This document shows positions 13,701-24,604 of a DNA stretch of 64,000 bases, in pieces; position 1 is the first letter of the stretch; each line of letters starts with the position of its first letter. The DNA is taken from positions 22,943,501 to 23,007,500 of the forward strand of contig NC_081808.1 of the NCBI RefSeq assembly GCF_030704535.1, in the 5' to 3' direction. The translations under genes were made by a program, and so were the position numbers. Source of the DNA: Vitis vinifera. Its lineage: Eukaryota; Streptophyta; Magnoliopsida; Vitales; Vitaceae. The notes under the pieces were generated by a model. The model did no database searches and was not told where the DNA came from. It was given only the letters and a program-made list of their open reading frames with translations.

Positions 13701-16700
13701 AGGACATGGGGACATAACTGAATAACCTAATTTCTCATTCTATATCCTAGGCCAAATTGAAGTGTATGTATCTAATATAGAATCTCCAATGTAGGCGTGT
13801 CATTTATATCCATGCAATAAAGAATATGCATCAAGAGTTTAAGACAACTTAGAATGAATCAATGAAATAGGAACTAGTCCTCCTTTTTCTTGATCGGATA
13901 GACTTTCTCGATATATATTTGACCATGTATGACATATTCTCAACATTATGCCAGACATAGCACATAAATTGGAGCCTCTTTTTTTTTTTTTTGATAAATA
14001 ATTCTCATAAATTGGAGCCTCCTACTATCTTTGCACTTAGGAATTCACTTATAATATTTTCTTTCCAGAGAAAGTTATAAGATTGGGAGTTTTTTTACTA
14101 AACAAACATAAGGAGAACTCTTCATGTTATTTTTCGTAACAAGGAGCTTCCCTAGCTCAATATAACAAATAATGAGGAAATGAGAAAAAAGAAGTCTTAA
14201 TGACTGCCCTAGGCAAATCCCACCCTCAATATTTATGCATATCAATAAGCTTGAATTCACCAAGAGGAGTCCCTCCAAACCTTCATAAAATTACTATTAC
14301 AAAATGAACATAAAGAAAGAGAGCATTCCTTTGTAAGCATCAGGCTACTCAAGGAAGTCAAACTGACAGGATAAACAAAATTCTGATTAGCTGGAAACGC
14401 ATACAGAGTCAATCAGCACATGGTTCAGATCTTAAATCAAGGTCATACAACAAATGGTTACCTTGAACTCAACAGCAGTCCTCGATGGTTCAAAAGTTAA
14501 ATCATAGTGAGATTGAGGGCACCTTAAGTTCAAAATATATGTTGGATATCCTTGACACCTACTTCTTTTCTTGTCTTGAGAGCCACTGCTAGCCTTCCAT
14601 GGATCAAAAGACTTGAACCCAGTAGCCAACTGATTCAGCAGTTTATGAATTGGGCCTTTGCAAATGAACCGTGAGTTGATATCTACCTATGTGAAGGTAA
14701 CAATGCATAAAATACTCAATTCTCTCTAATCCCAACCAGCCCAACCCAAGAAAAGTTTGACCATTAACCATTTTTCACATATCCACATAGACATGGATAC
14801 AGACATATTGAAAGGCCTGCAAAATAAGTACCCTTCAATCAGAAACAGAGGCTAAATATTTTTAGTTGTAGCAATAATGAGTATCACTATACCTTAATGG
14901 AGAAAGTATTGCAAGGACCAGAAACATATCCAGAAAGCTTTAATATACCATCAGTTATGTTCAATTCATGAAGGGAGCTAGAATCCTCAATCCCCAAACC
15001 ACTAATTAGCAGTGACAAAGGAGAAGAGGACGATTTTGTGCAGAGAAGCTCATCATCGCTACATTAAAACAAAATCATAAGTACATAAGCAGAAATAATA
15101 AACATTTGAGTGCACAAGCTCCACTTATAAGAACATAAAAGGAGAACACCTTTCAATATCAACAACTTTGAAAGAAACATTTGAGTGAACTAGGGCAATT
15201 CGAAATACGCATTTCTTGACCGAGTGCAAGACCTTCTTGGGGCTTCAAATTAAGTTATGCAAAAACAACTTCATCAAGTTAGGTAAAGAATTGCAAATAC
15301 AGTGATTACTTCATTCAAGCAGAACAGAAAAATAGTGAAAAACAAGAACGTGCCAAGAAATTGGAACCTAGATTGCAAATACTTCCTCCGAACTGGTTGG
15401 TTGTAAAATAAATCACGGACAACAACTGCAAAGAACCAAGCCTTTACTTGATGAAAAGTCCCTGCATAGTAATCATTAATCAATTAGGAATGTATTACCT
15501 GTTGTGCCTACATCTTGCCTATCATCATCAATTCCAAGATACAAACATTTGCAGCCCTGAAAAGTATGATCAGAAAGTCAACCAAAACCGAACTTGAATG
15601 ACTAGAAGCAAAAATATCCAGAAGTTGCTTAAGAGTAGTAAGATGAGAACAATAAAGAAGAGTCCATGCCTTCATGACTTTGCGATATCCATTTGGTCTT
15701 CCTTGAGTTTTTGTCACTATTTCTAACAATGAAACATCAGAAATGGAGCCCAATGCTTCACCCCGAAAACCAAAGCTACCAGTAGCAGCATCCATTTCAG
15801 TCAAATGATGAAGCTTTGATGTTGCTGCTCACACATGAAACACTATTAAACATCACTATATAGTTTGACTAATGAATTCAAAATCTTACCAAAAGGAAAA
15901 TCCAGTTGTGGATCCATCAATTTAAATACTCTGAAGAAATTCTATTCCTCATAAGTACAACATTAATTGAAAAAAATTCCTAATGATATCATGTTTCCTT
16001 TATTCCCCTTCTTTCTTTTGAACACCCGTCTTGTTCAGCCATAACTTTATTTCCAATTTTCCACACAGTAAACCCAAAATATATATGTTGAAAACAGATC
16101 CTCATTGTGGTTGTGTATGTTTTGGTGATTTTCCAATTGCATGACAAAATTGTTCAAGATATTTCATTTGCATTGCAAGAAAAAGATTATATCTTATTCA
16201 GCATCTAATTTCACGAAGCTTCCTTGCTACTCATATTTAAGGTAGTGAATAAATGTGAATTCATGCCACTCTATTTTAACCCCATCATGACTACACACAC
16301 AAGGACATCAAAAACCATCTACATGCATCAATACATCAGGAAACCAAATGAAATATAAAAATGAGATAGTTACCATATCTTTCTCCCAACAATACCAATC
16401 CATCCCGAGTAACACCAGTGCCTGAAAGTTAGACACATGCAATAGAACAAAATAAGCATCAAATTCAATGCAATATACAACTTTAAACCAGGGAAGCAAA
16501 TTACTACTCACCATCATCGACTACTTTAATATAACAGGTCCCAACGCTTACAGAAACAGACACCTGAAAAAATATATAAGAGAATTTTTAGACTTCCATC
16601 CTTTCTCTTGTATAAGAGAGACCCCTAACTATTAGAACATATACTTAAACAATAGAATAAGTGCTTTTTCACATGAGAAGTGTCATGAGCCACCGGTCCT

Positions 16701-18314
16701 ACGTAGATACCATGCAGTGGCCCTTATGACTTTAAAACGTGTCTATACATATAGGAGGAGCCACCCTTACAAGAGTGAGTAACTTCTTCCCCTAGGTGAT
16801 GTAACACATCACATTCACCGTCCCATTCGAGCACATCTCATAGCTCACTGCCAAATCCACACATCCAGTTAGGAATCTGACTTTGATTCCATCAGGCAAG
16901 GCCCACTTTTTCTATATGATATTGTCTATTTTGAGCATATTGGCTCTCGTGACTTTAAGATGCATCTACACATACAAGAGGAATCTCTCATTATAAGCAC
17001 CAAGAACTTCTCCCAACACATCGCATAGGAGGGATGAGTATCTAGCACTTATAATAGGTGATTTCTCCCGAATGTGTAAAATTGTCTTAAAGTTGTGAAA
17101 ACCAATGAGCCAAAAGTGGATATTATATAGGATCAGGATTGGTGATGGTTGGTATCAGAGCCAGACCCAATTGAAAACATATGCAAAATTTGGGCATGTA
17201 GTTATGGGACAATATGTATGAGTTTGGCAACATAGTGAGCCATGAGACACAACAAAGACATAATGCATGTAATGGAGGGTCCATGTGATGTCCCACATCT
17301 CCTAGGAGAGAGATGTTTCTCGTAGTTATGAAATACAACTTCTCCAAAATTAGACTATTGGGACAAAAGTGGTGGAGCCGTTGGCTAATTTCAGTTAATG
17401 AACCACCTGCTTCTTACTAATAGATTTATTTTAACAAAGAGAGATACTCCAAAAAGGAAAATAGTTAGGTAACTAAGACAAGTTGGCAATCACTTCTAAT
17501 AAAAACATAGACTGTTTTTTTAACAAGTTAAAGTGGAATCCACGGTGTTATAGGAGACCCTTAGTTTACTCAAATCAACCCATAACCTAATTGGCATAAC
17601 CTAGTTGGGACAGTACGAGCTAAATCTGAATTTAATACCAAAATCTGAATTTAATGGGTTAACTAAGGCTCTTCTTGGATAATGGAAAGTACAAGCACAC
17701 ACAAAAATAAATAAATAAAAAATAAAAAAACATTTAAAGTCAATAATTTTTTCTCCCATGCCTTCTTAAATTAATTACTCTTATGTATACAGAATGAAGA
17801 ATAATAAAGCATGTAAGTTTTTAAATAATTTTCACTTTATTTTGTTTTGTATTTACCATTCTGAACGAAGCAAAAGAATAGGATTCCCCTTTGCAACTAG
17901 TTTAATTATGTAACCAAAACCATATGTACTATATTTTCACTGAATAAGAATGAAACTTTTGAAATCAGTAATAAATTTTTCGAAAATTTATTCCCCATCC
18001 CCTGCTTCAAAACAGAGGGAGAGAGAGAAAGAGAGGTTAAAGATCTTTGTCTACCAATATGTAGTTGAGTCAAAAGTCCATGTTTAAAATAATTAAAAGA
18101 TCCCATAGTAAACGGTACTTGTAGTAAGAAAAAGATCCTACCCTGCTAAATAAAGCAGCTGGTCAATTAAATAGCATGAGTTTATTACCTTTGTTGCACC
18201 AGCATCAAGACTGTTATATATCAGCTCTTCCACAACCCTAGTCAAGTCAAACAAGATTATTCCAGACCGAACTGAGCTGTGAACAGCCTCAGGCAAGGGT
18301 TTGATGCTCCTCAT
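7705..18314 (-). CDS. MLH3: DNA mismatch repair / meiotic crossover protein MLH3 (MutL homologue)
   Basis: There are 24 coding exons in order: 18314-18189, 16563-16512, 16421-16374, 15824-15670, 15556-15499, 15425-15368, 15242-15150, 15058-14893, 14686-14462, 13512-13443, 13360-13280, 13202-11727, 11642-11549, 11454-11339, 10956-10883, 10760-10563, 9980-9936, 9849-9796, 9678-9584, 9272-9224, 8898-8839, 8671-8599, 8439-8354 and 7878-7705. Phases agree throughout and give 1241 residues (Arabidopsis MLH3 is about 1170). The N-terminal GHKL ATPase shows EELIYNSLDAGAT (E30, N34), DDGTGV (58-63) and GFRGEAL. One large exon of 1476 bp encodes the variable linker. The C-terminal endonuclease motif DQHA-x2-E-x4-E lies at residues 1029-1040, followed by ACRGAIMFGD and CAHGRPT. 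MLH3 pairs with MLH1 to resolve meiotic double Holliday junctions into crossovers and has a minor mismatch-repair role in the nucleus. The start was chosen as MRSIKPLPE, matching the family N terminus. Intron 4 uses a GC donor. Confidence 0.95.
7955..8345. mobile_element. Probable hAT-like MITE in the last MLH3 intron
   Basis: This segment has roughly inverted ends. The left side reads GGCAACTGTTTTTTAAAAAC. The right side, on the other strand, reads GGCTACGTTTGGGAAGTG and then a similar GTTTTAAAAC run. The interior is AT-rich without coding capacity. ACGTTTGG-type ends are common in small plant hAT MITEs. Exact borders and target duplication were not resolved. Confidence 0.45.
10125..10358 (+). 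mobile_element. 5'-truncated LINE 3' end inside an MLH3 intron
   Basis: The stretch ends in an A run at about 10345-10358, preceded by TACTTTGAGGGCGCTGCTTT and TTTCTTTACCTATATAT. Such GGCGC...GGTGTCTCC ends followed by an A tail are typical of plant L1-type LINE 3' regions. No reverse transcriptase remains, so this is a heavily 5'-truncated copy. It lies between MLH3 exons 16 and 17 in the opposite orientation to the gene. The left border is approximate and no target duplication was found. Confidence 0.5.
13963..14021 (-). mobile_element. Tiny retro-insertion (poly-A plus about 13 bases) with 16-bp target duplication
   Basis: The 16-bp sequence CATAAATTGGAGCCTC occurs at 13963-13978 and again at 14006-14021. 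Between the copies are only 27 bases: a T run followed by GATAAATAATTCT. On the minus strand this is a short ATTTATC end followed by an A tail. It fits LINE-type target-primed integration that stopped almost at once. It lies in the MLH3 intron between exons 9 and 10. Confidence 0.7.
16640..17365 (+). mobile_element. TRIM-like non-autonomous LTR element remnant in MLH3 intron 1
   Basis: A primer-binding-site-like sequence, TGGTATCAGAGCC, lies at 17150-17162 and matches the usual complement of initiator tRNA-Met. To its left are LTR-type motifs (GACTTTAAAACGTGTCTA, then GACTTTAAGATGCATCTA) of a kind seen in small plant LTR elements. No coding capacity remains. It is an old, broken copy with approximate borders. 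Confidence 0.45.
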
Positions 18315-18324
18315 TATGACCCAA

Positions 18325-19156
18325 TCTGAAGGAATAAGCCAAATCACTTCAACCAGTGCAATGCCTTCAGCCAGACAAAAACATTCACTAAACCCATTGT
18401 CATTTATACATGCAGAAAGTCACATCAGTACAAAACAAGCATAGAGTAATGTTTTCTTCAACAGAAACAAAATTAATCCTGCAAGTACACCCTTCCTGAT
18501 CAAGGCTTTACATCATCCCCCATCCCCTCCCCAACCCAAAAAAAAAGATGTTAATTTACAGAGAAAAAAAAAACCAAGGATATGAGATAGATAAACTCCT
18601 AACTCCAAATCTTAATCCCCCGTTGGATTCTGGGAAAATGATGCAAGGAAATTTCTATACAGTGAAATTTTCTTTTGGCGGATTCTAAGAAAATGAAAAA
18701 CACAAGTAAACATAGCCAAATAATTGCACAATAAAACTATACATTTCCATATTTTAGGAAACTAATAATCGAAAACGAAAGAAGTTATGGAAACCCCAGA
18801 GGATTCCCAACAATAAAGCGAGCATAAAATTCATTTGCCTTGATTGTCTTAGTGAAACAGGGGATTCAGGGTTTCAAGTTTTTACCTTAGCAACCAAACA
18901 AAGCGAAGTGCGGCCGACGATTGCAAAAGCCACTTCACCACTCAGAAGCTGAAAATTGAAAAAAGAAAAAGAAAAATGTGGAGTGGAGTAGTTAATGTAT
19001 GTGGGTAGGATTCCAAGACCCAGAGTACATGCTTCAACTCGAAGAATTAAAAAAAAAATTAAGATAAAAATGTATAATGCAGGAATAAGGTGCAAAGGCT
19101 CTGCTCAATTGATGATGACGATGATGATGACACAATCTCCGACAACGGCGAAGCCA
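18325..19156 (-). other. Split 5' leader of MLH3
   Basis: On the minus strand a CAG acceptor at 18328-18326 lies 11 bases before the MLH3 ATG. A strong donor, AAG|GTAAAA, lies at 18886. A pyrimidine-rich acceptor ends at 18952, which suggests an untranslated exon at 18951-18886. A further leader exon probably starts near 19.2 kb, but its donor could not be fixed. No coding match is seen in these pieces. Confidence 0.5.
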
Positions 19157-19173
19157 TTTAGGGTTTAGGGTTT
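19157..19173 (-). promoter_or_regulatory. Double telo-box at the MLH3 promoter/leader
   Basis: The minus strand reads AAACCCTAAACCCTAAA. Telo-boxes (AAACCCTA) are known promoter elements of plant genes active in dividing cells. The place, just before the leader of MLH3, fits that role. Function here is inferred. Confidence 0.5.
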
Positions 19174-20284
19174 CAGAGGAGCACCGAACACTGAGAGCAC
19201 CGCCAAAGCAGGTTTCGAAATATGAAGAGGAAGGCCGAAGCCCGAGTCTGATATCATTCCTACTTCCTTACCGCCTAAATGTCGGGGTGGTCGGGAACAC
19301 TCGTTTGCCGCTCTTCGTTCCCTTTGGCTTAGTCCTGCTTGGTACGGTACATATTTTATTTAATAATATGAAACAAATTTACAAAAATATTATTATTATT
19401 ATTATTTTCAAATGAAAAATTATTTTTACTTTCCCATAAGGCAGCAACTTTCTTGGCTTTGATGGTTATATACAGTGCATGAGGATGCTGCCGTTAATAA
19501 CAAATCTTACTTGAGTTATATTTTTAATGTTCATGAAAATTTAATTTTAGTATAAATTTAATTTTTTATTTTAATGTTTATGAAAATTGTGGAAGCCATA
19601 TACTTTTACTTTTACTATTCCCTTTTTAAGATTTTTTTTTTTTTTTTTCAATTTTGCTACAGATGTCAAAATCCCCAAATAACTAAGGCCCAAACAATCA
19701 TCTACTCAGTGCTGCAACAACAATATATGGGCCGAATCAGATGGGCTAGGGTGGGGCATCTTGGATTGCAACTGGCCCAGGAAATCAAGCGTTACTGCTC
19801 CAGGGATGCTATTTCTTCGACTCCATCACCCTTCTTTTAGCATCCTTCGATAGGGGGGAGGGTGACCGGAATTCCTCCTCTTGTTATGCAGCTGTTTTCA
19901 TAGTTCCACATCGAATACATCTCAACAATTACCTTCAAAAACATCTTGTTGGCCTATTAACAATCCGTTTTAACATCTTATACAACATGAGCAATTTTGT
20001 TCTTGCATCTGTAAAATGCATAATCTTGATTAAGTTTAAATCAAATTACCCTAAACTTATGCAATCTGTATTAGAAAAGAACTTACCTTTGCTATCATTA
20101 ATAAGTGTAGAACCATCTGGTCATCCATTTCTGAATTCATGGGTGAACCGTTTCACCAAGTCATCTCTCCAATTCAGGGTTTAACGGTAACACACAATAT
20201 TCCAGCTCTTGGCCTCCCCCCACGTAAAGTCCCTTGTGTCTCTTCACCTCCCATCCACCTAACGTGCCAATCACCCTCTTTCTC
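19174..20284. other. MLH3-EC1 intergenic region
   Basis: No gene is recognised. The region holds a short (TTA)n run near 19390-19407 and T-rich tracts. Reading frames at 19574-19840 and 19987-20184 show no family similarity. It should contain the MLH3 promoter on the left and the EC1 promoter on the right. Confidence 0.5.
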
Positions 20285-20292
20285 TATATAAA
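20285..20292 (+). promoter_or_regulatory. TATA box of the EC1-like gene
   Basis: TATATAAA lies 55 bases before the start codon at 20347, in a normal position for a short plant leader. Confidence 0.7.
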
Positions 20293-20346
20293 TCAGCAGT
20301 TCCTTCTACCTCCTTCACAATCACAGGCACCAGCTCCTACTCCCTC

Positions 20347-20766
20347 ATGGCTTACTCTTTCAAGTGCTTTTTTCTCGTAGTTATATATATGTTGACGCGG
20401 ACAACAGCATCCATGGTCATGGTGCGACCTCTCGACTCAATGCCAAACCTCCAAGCACGACTACGACTGGAAGGAGAGTCCCCGAATTGTTGGGACTCTT
20501 TGTTTGAGCTCCAATCTTGCACTAGTGAAGTTATCATGTTCTTCCTCAATGGCGAGACACATCTTGGTCCCAATTGCTGTCGTGCCATCCGCATCATAGA
20601 ACAACAGTGCTGGCCCGCCTTGCTCACTTTGCTAGGCTTCACCCCCCAGGAAGAAGATATTCTCCGCGGCTACTGCGATGCTACTGACTCCACCCCTACA
20701 CCACTGCCCCCACCACCACATCCTGTGGATCCCACTTTCACCATCTCCCACCATTTCATCCCATAA
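20347..20766 (+). CDS. EC1: Egg cell-secreted protein EC1-like (prolamin-like domain)
   Basis: A one-exon gene of 139 residues. Residues 1 to about 22 form a hydrophobic signal peptide. The prolamin-like domain follows with six cysteines at 48, 58, 77, 78, 88 and 110, in the pattern C-W...LQSC...GPNCC...QQCW...GYC. The stretch FFLNGETHLGPNCC and the GFTPQEEDILRGYC end are hallmarks of the EC1 family. In Arabidopsis, EC1 proteins are stored in egg-cell vesicles, released when sperm arrive, and promote HAP2/GCS1 redistribution and gamete fusion. The tail after C110 is rich in proline, serine and threonine and ends in HHFIP, which is less conserved. Single-exon structure and length fit the family. 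The first ATG after the TATA box was taken as the start. Confidence 0.92.
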   Translation: MAYSFKCFFLVVIYMLTRTTASMVMVRPLDSMPNLQARLRLEGESPNCWDSLFELQSCTSEVIMFFLNGETHLGPNCCRAIRIIEQQCWPALLTLLGFTPQEEDILRGYCDATDSTPTPLPPPPHPVDPTFTISHHFIP

Positions 20767-21614
20767 CTGATATGGATATTAGAGCATGAGTTATAGTACT
20801 ATGATTTGAGTACTCATGCTTGTAACTAAGGGGTTGAACAATCATATCTATAAATCAGTGTTTTCTCATGCACCATATCCAGTCTGTTTAATCATGGTCA
20901 TGGATTGGCCAAGAAGTACTGAAGAAGCAGCTGAAATTTCGTTATATTTTGGATTTATCCCTAGAATTTCAATTCCAGAGTTTCACATCAAATTCCTGCA
21001 TGGTTGAGTATTTGACATATTACTAATATGATACAAAAATCTGTAAAGCTCTGGTACAGAAAATTTTTAACATCTTAACAATGGGTTATGATCATTCATG
21101 ATACAGGCCGTTCACATGAATCACTTTGTTATTCCCCCAAGTTAATCGCGGATTGTTATTTCTCATTTGAAGTCTAAAACTAAATAGTTGGTTTGTTTCT
21201 GAAATAACAGATCATGGCCACAAATTGTCAGAATTCAATTGAGCTGATCAAAAGTAATCTTCAAGACTTAAATGTCAATTATACAGTAAAGAGCTCTACC
21301 AATTCTGGTACTTACAGATCAGAAACGGCCAGGTAAGTTTGTTTGTTTCATTTTTATTTTTTCTTTTTCATCGGGAAATCATTTTTCCGTATTGCTGTTT
21401 TCCTTTGATTGCTTAGAAAATATGGGGGGAAAATGATAATTTGGATGTAAAGTTTTTCTTTTCTTTTTTTTTTCCCTACTATTTCTTGGCCTTCAAACAG
21501 AGCCCAAATGTCTACAATCTACGGTTTCGTATTACAATTCACTGAGAAAATTGATGGTTCTACTTGGAAAATTTACCGTGTCCGACGTCTTTATAATCGT
21601 CATCATCATTGTCT
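20767..21614. other. Spacer between EC1-like and FAS1 genes
   Basis: The two genes converge here. I see no coding similarity, repeat or RNA gene; the space should hold both 3' untranslated regions. Confidence 0.5.
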
Positions 21615-22436
21615 TCAAATTCGCTTTCCTTCGTCTGACTCATGCTTCCCTCCATTGCTGGAACCCGAATTTCTGATCATCTCCGGCGAAATATTTTCCA
21701 CCGGCGGCAAACTCTCCGACTTTACCAAATCCTCCGACACATTTTCCCCTTGTGGCGAATTCGCCTGGCTGATAAAATAAGATGGCGCATTTTCCTCCTG
21801 CGGCGAACTCGTCGGCGTGGCCAAATTTGCATCAACCCGAGGAGCAACCGAAGGTCGACTATTGTCAGGCCAAACCGACGGCGCCATACATCCTAGATCG
21901 CAGGTTGAATCCTCCGATGACCTGAACTCCGAAACAAGAATTCCGTCAAGTCCATGGACTGTCAAGTTGGATCCAAGATAAAGATCAGGAACAGAGATAC
22001 GAACTCCATCAACTGCGACGCCATTCAAGACGGTGTCGTTGAAGCGGTTGGAGATGAAGACGCTGTGGCGAGGGAGGAGAGTTTCAAGGCGAGACCCGCC
22101 CAGAGACAGGTTGCGGAGCTGGGAGAAGGAGAGACGAAATCCCGGCACCACGTGGTGGCGAAGGTTTTGGACGTAGTCGGTAGCCACGGAGGCAAGGTCG
22201 AGAGAGAAGACGTCGGAGTCTCTGGGAGAGAAGACGGTGAAAGCTTCGCCTTCGAGGATCTGGAAGCGGAGGTCGGAGGTTGCAATGCCATTTGCAAAGA
22301 GATTGTAGCCGTTGGATCTGAGGTATGCGATGGCGGAGTCCAGCTCTTGGTCTGTGATCACGGCGGTGACGGTTGAGACGATGAGCGGTAGAGTAGTGAG
22401 AAGAATCAGAGCCGTCGATCGTGAAGGTTTCTCCAT
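21615..22436 (-). CDS. Fasciclin-like (FAS1 domain) secreted protein, FLA19/21-type
   Basis: A one-exon gene of 273 residues. Residues 1 to about 25 are a signal peptide (TALILLTTLPLIVSTVTAV). One FAS1 domain spans about residues 28-170. It contains the H1 motif FTVFSPRDSDVF, the central HHVVPG and the H2 motif LTVHGLDGIL. The C-terminal third is rich in Ser, Pro, Asn and Glu with a few possible arabinogalactan sites. It ends in the charged DEGKRI without a hydrophobic tail, so no GPI anchor is predicted by eye. This fits the non-anchored single-FAS1 subgroup rather than classic FLA11-type proteins. Such proteins act in the cell wall or at the cell surface. The exact member cannot be assigned. 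Confidence 0.85.
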   Translation of the reverse strand: MEKPSRSTALILLTTLPLIVSTVTAVITDQELDSAIAYLRSNGYNLFANGIATSDLRFQILEGEAFTVFSPRDSDVFSLDLASVATDYVQNLRHHVVPGFRLSFSQLRNLSLGGSRLETLLPRHSVFISNRFNDTVLNGVAVDGVRISVPDLYLGSNLTVHGLDGILVSEFRSSEDSTCDLGCMAPSVWPDNSRPSVAPRVDANLATPTSSPQEENAPSYFISQANSPQGENVSEDLVKSESLPPVENISPEMIRNSGSSNGGKHESDEGKRI

Positions 22437-22831
22437 TGCTCACAGAGAGTTTGTTAGTGAGAGAAAGAGGTAGTTTTAGAGAGAGAAAGAGAGCAGTGAA
22501 TCTTTATTTGTGCAAGAGATCAGTTGTGTTTGGCGCGCTTTCACGCGCTTGAATTTGGACAAAGCAGAGTAAACATTATGCGTTGGGCTTTCTCCCTCAA
22601 GTGTAATACATTAAACTTTTGCATGTGTCAGTGGCCGTTGGATGGCATGACTTATCATCTGAAATCAACGGATATAAGTTTTTGTGAATTTCAAAAATAG
22701 TTAGTTACAAATTGTCTTTCACAGCCCAGAACAGCGAGATTATGGTACGACCAAATCGTTTATTTCATTTTACAGGGACAGAACATTTATTATTTGTGGA
22801 GTACATAGATGATGATAGATCCAAAATCAAA

Positions 22832-23637
22832 TCAAACGCACTTTTTAAGAACTTTGATTTCCTTCCAACGAGACTCCATGCTGTGAGAGTCGTCGTTCTG
22901 GGCATACACCCCGCACTTGAAGTAATGAGAGGTGCCGCCACGGCCCGGTGCCTCAAACTTGAGAACCCCATCAATGTAAACCTTCACAATTGCAGCATCC
23001 ACGTCATGGATCACATTTAGCCTGAACCACCTGTCATAAATGTCATCGACCAGTGCCGGAGCTCTGTAGTAGGAGAGTGTGCCATTGTAGACTCTGAGCA
23101 TCAGGGTCGTTGCATGAGGTGGGCTTGCCCCGAAAACCTGCATGGTACACACACCCGATGTCCCGCATGGGACGTACCCGTATGCTTCAAATTGCCATAC
23201 ACCCGAAGAATAATCATATCCCTGAGACCCAAATAGATAAATACTGTTAAAGCTTTCTCCAACTGATATATACACTAACATAATGTGATAATGTCAAGAG
23301 TCTTAACCGAAAATGACCTAGGAAAGAAACAAAAGAGGATGAAAATAAATTAGGAGTAATTTGAGATGTTTACGCGGATGCGGATCTCGCTACGAGGCTT
23401 GGTGGGGCTGTTTAGGGACAGAGGTTTGTCATCAGAGAAGACCCAGAGCTTGTGGACTCCATCTACAAAGCTGTACCTTTGGCTTACTGCCAAGTCGTAA
23501 GGCTTATGGAATTCAAAGTTGGATGTGTTCAGAGGGACTTCCACAAAGCCGTGAGTAGGATCAAGAGGCCAGGCCCTGGCTTGGTGCATGAAAAGAAGCA
23601 GAGCTAAGCAAAAAGCAACCTGATGGTATGCACCCAT
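22832..23637 (-). CDS. Citrate-binding protein-like (alginate lyase 2 superfamily)
   Basis: Two exons, 23637-23374 and 23221-22832, join in phase 0 (donor CGC|GTAAAC, acceptor CAG at 23224-23222) and give 217 residues. Residues 1 to about 22 are a signal peptide ending ARAWPLD. The body resembles the citrate-binding protein of Hevea latex lutoids, with DPTHGFVEVPLN, GVHKLWVFSDDKP, PRSEIRI, YSSGVWQFEAYGYVP, GVCTMQVFG, WFRLNVIHDVDA, VKVYIDGVLKFE and MESRWKEIKVLKK. The beta-jelly-roll fold belongs to the alginate lyase 2 family, but plant members have no shown lyase activity. A role in the vacuole or secretory path is known only for Hevea. It is the only member of this local cluster with both exons intact. 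Confidence 0.88.
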
Positions 23638-23696
23638 CTCTCTCCTTTCAGAATGGGAAGGTTGAATGGAGGCTGATGTTTGAAGTCTGGCTGTGG

Positions 23697-23704
23697 TATT
23701 TATA
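23697..23704 (-). promoter_or_regulatory. TATA box of the citrate-binding protein gene
   Basis: The minus strand reads TATAAATA, 60 bases before the start codon at 23637. Confidence 0.6.
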
Positions 23705-24128
23705 ATTGGTTTTGGATAGGAGGAGGGGATGGATAGAAAAGACAAACTTGTTTCTAATTCTTCCTTAATTAATTTCATATCCCAGGCCCATGTAAACAGT
23801 GGCAATCCGGCCTAATTACAAAAAGTAAGAAACATCACCCAAAAATCAGTAAAAACAGTGGATAATCTGTTGGCAACTTGAATGATCTAAAATAACCCAA
23901 ACAAACTACTAAAAATCAGTGAATTTCAAACGGGGAATGCGATGTTATGTCAACAGCACACTGCTCTTTAAACCTCCAAAATGGGGTGGTTCTTACTTCT
24001 TAAGCTATACTGGGAAAGGAAATGTCACAATTGAAGCCACAAAACAAGTCTAAATAGGCTGGTTTTTGAAACCTGGAATCATATGTTACATACTAAACAC
24101 CCATGCAGCATTTTGCATTAAGTCTTAC

Positions 24129-24401
24129 TTGCATTCGGATCTCGGTCCGGGGATTAGTGTGGCTGATGAGAGAATGAGGCTTGTCAGTAGAATACACCCA
24201 CAGTTTGTGAACACCATTGACATAGCTGTATCTCTGGTCTTCAGGCACATCATAAGGCCTTTGAATGACAAAATTGGATTGATTTAGAGGGAGGGAGATG
24301 AACCCTTCTGTGGGATCAATGGGTCCCCAAGCAGCAGCTGAGTATAAAATCAGCAGAGTAAGGCTCAAATTAAAGAGAGCCAAGACAACAAAAGAAGCCA
24401 T
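24129..24401 (-). pseudogene. Solitary first exon of a citrate-binding protein-like gene
   Basis: This 91-codon stretch is an intact exon 1. It has a signal peptide (VVLALFNLSLTLLILYSAAA), then WGPIDPTEGFISLPLNQSN, GVHKLWVYSTDKP and PRTEIRMQ, ending at a good donor (CAA|GTAAGA) in phase 0. No matching exon 2 follows before the next gene begins at 23637. A TATA box (TATATATA, 24465-24472) sits 64 bases upstream. Either this is a half-deleted duplicate, or it is an alternative first exon that splices to the exon at 23221, with which its phase agrees. No internal lesion is seen. The pseudogene label is therefore provisional. Confidence 0.6.
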
Positions 24402-24604
24402 TTCTTAACTACTGATAGGGGAGGAATGGATATCAACGATGAAAGGAGAACTGTGGTTGGTTAATATATATAGTATGGTTTGGACGTGAGGAAGACTTAG
24501 CTTAGTAGTAGGTATTGGGTGTAGGCTCTTTGTAGAAATATTCAGCAGAAATAACAAGGCCGGATTTCAAAATTAATACTTCATATATTAATACACCTCG
24601 CATC

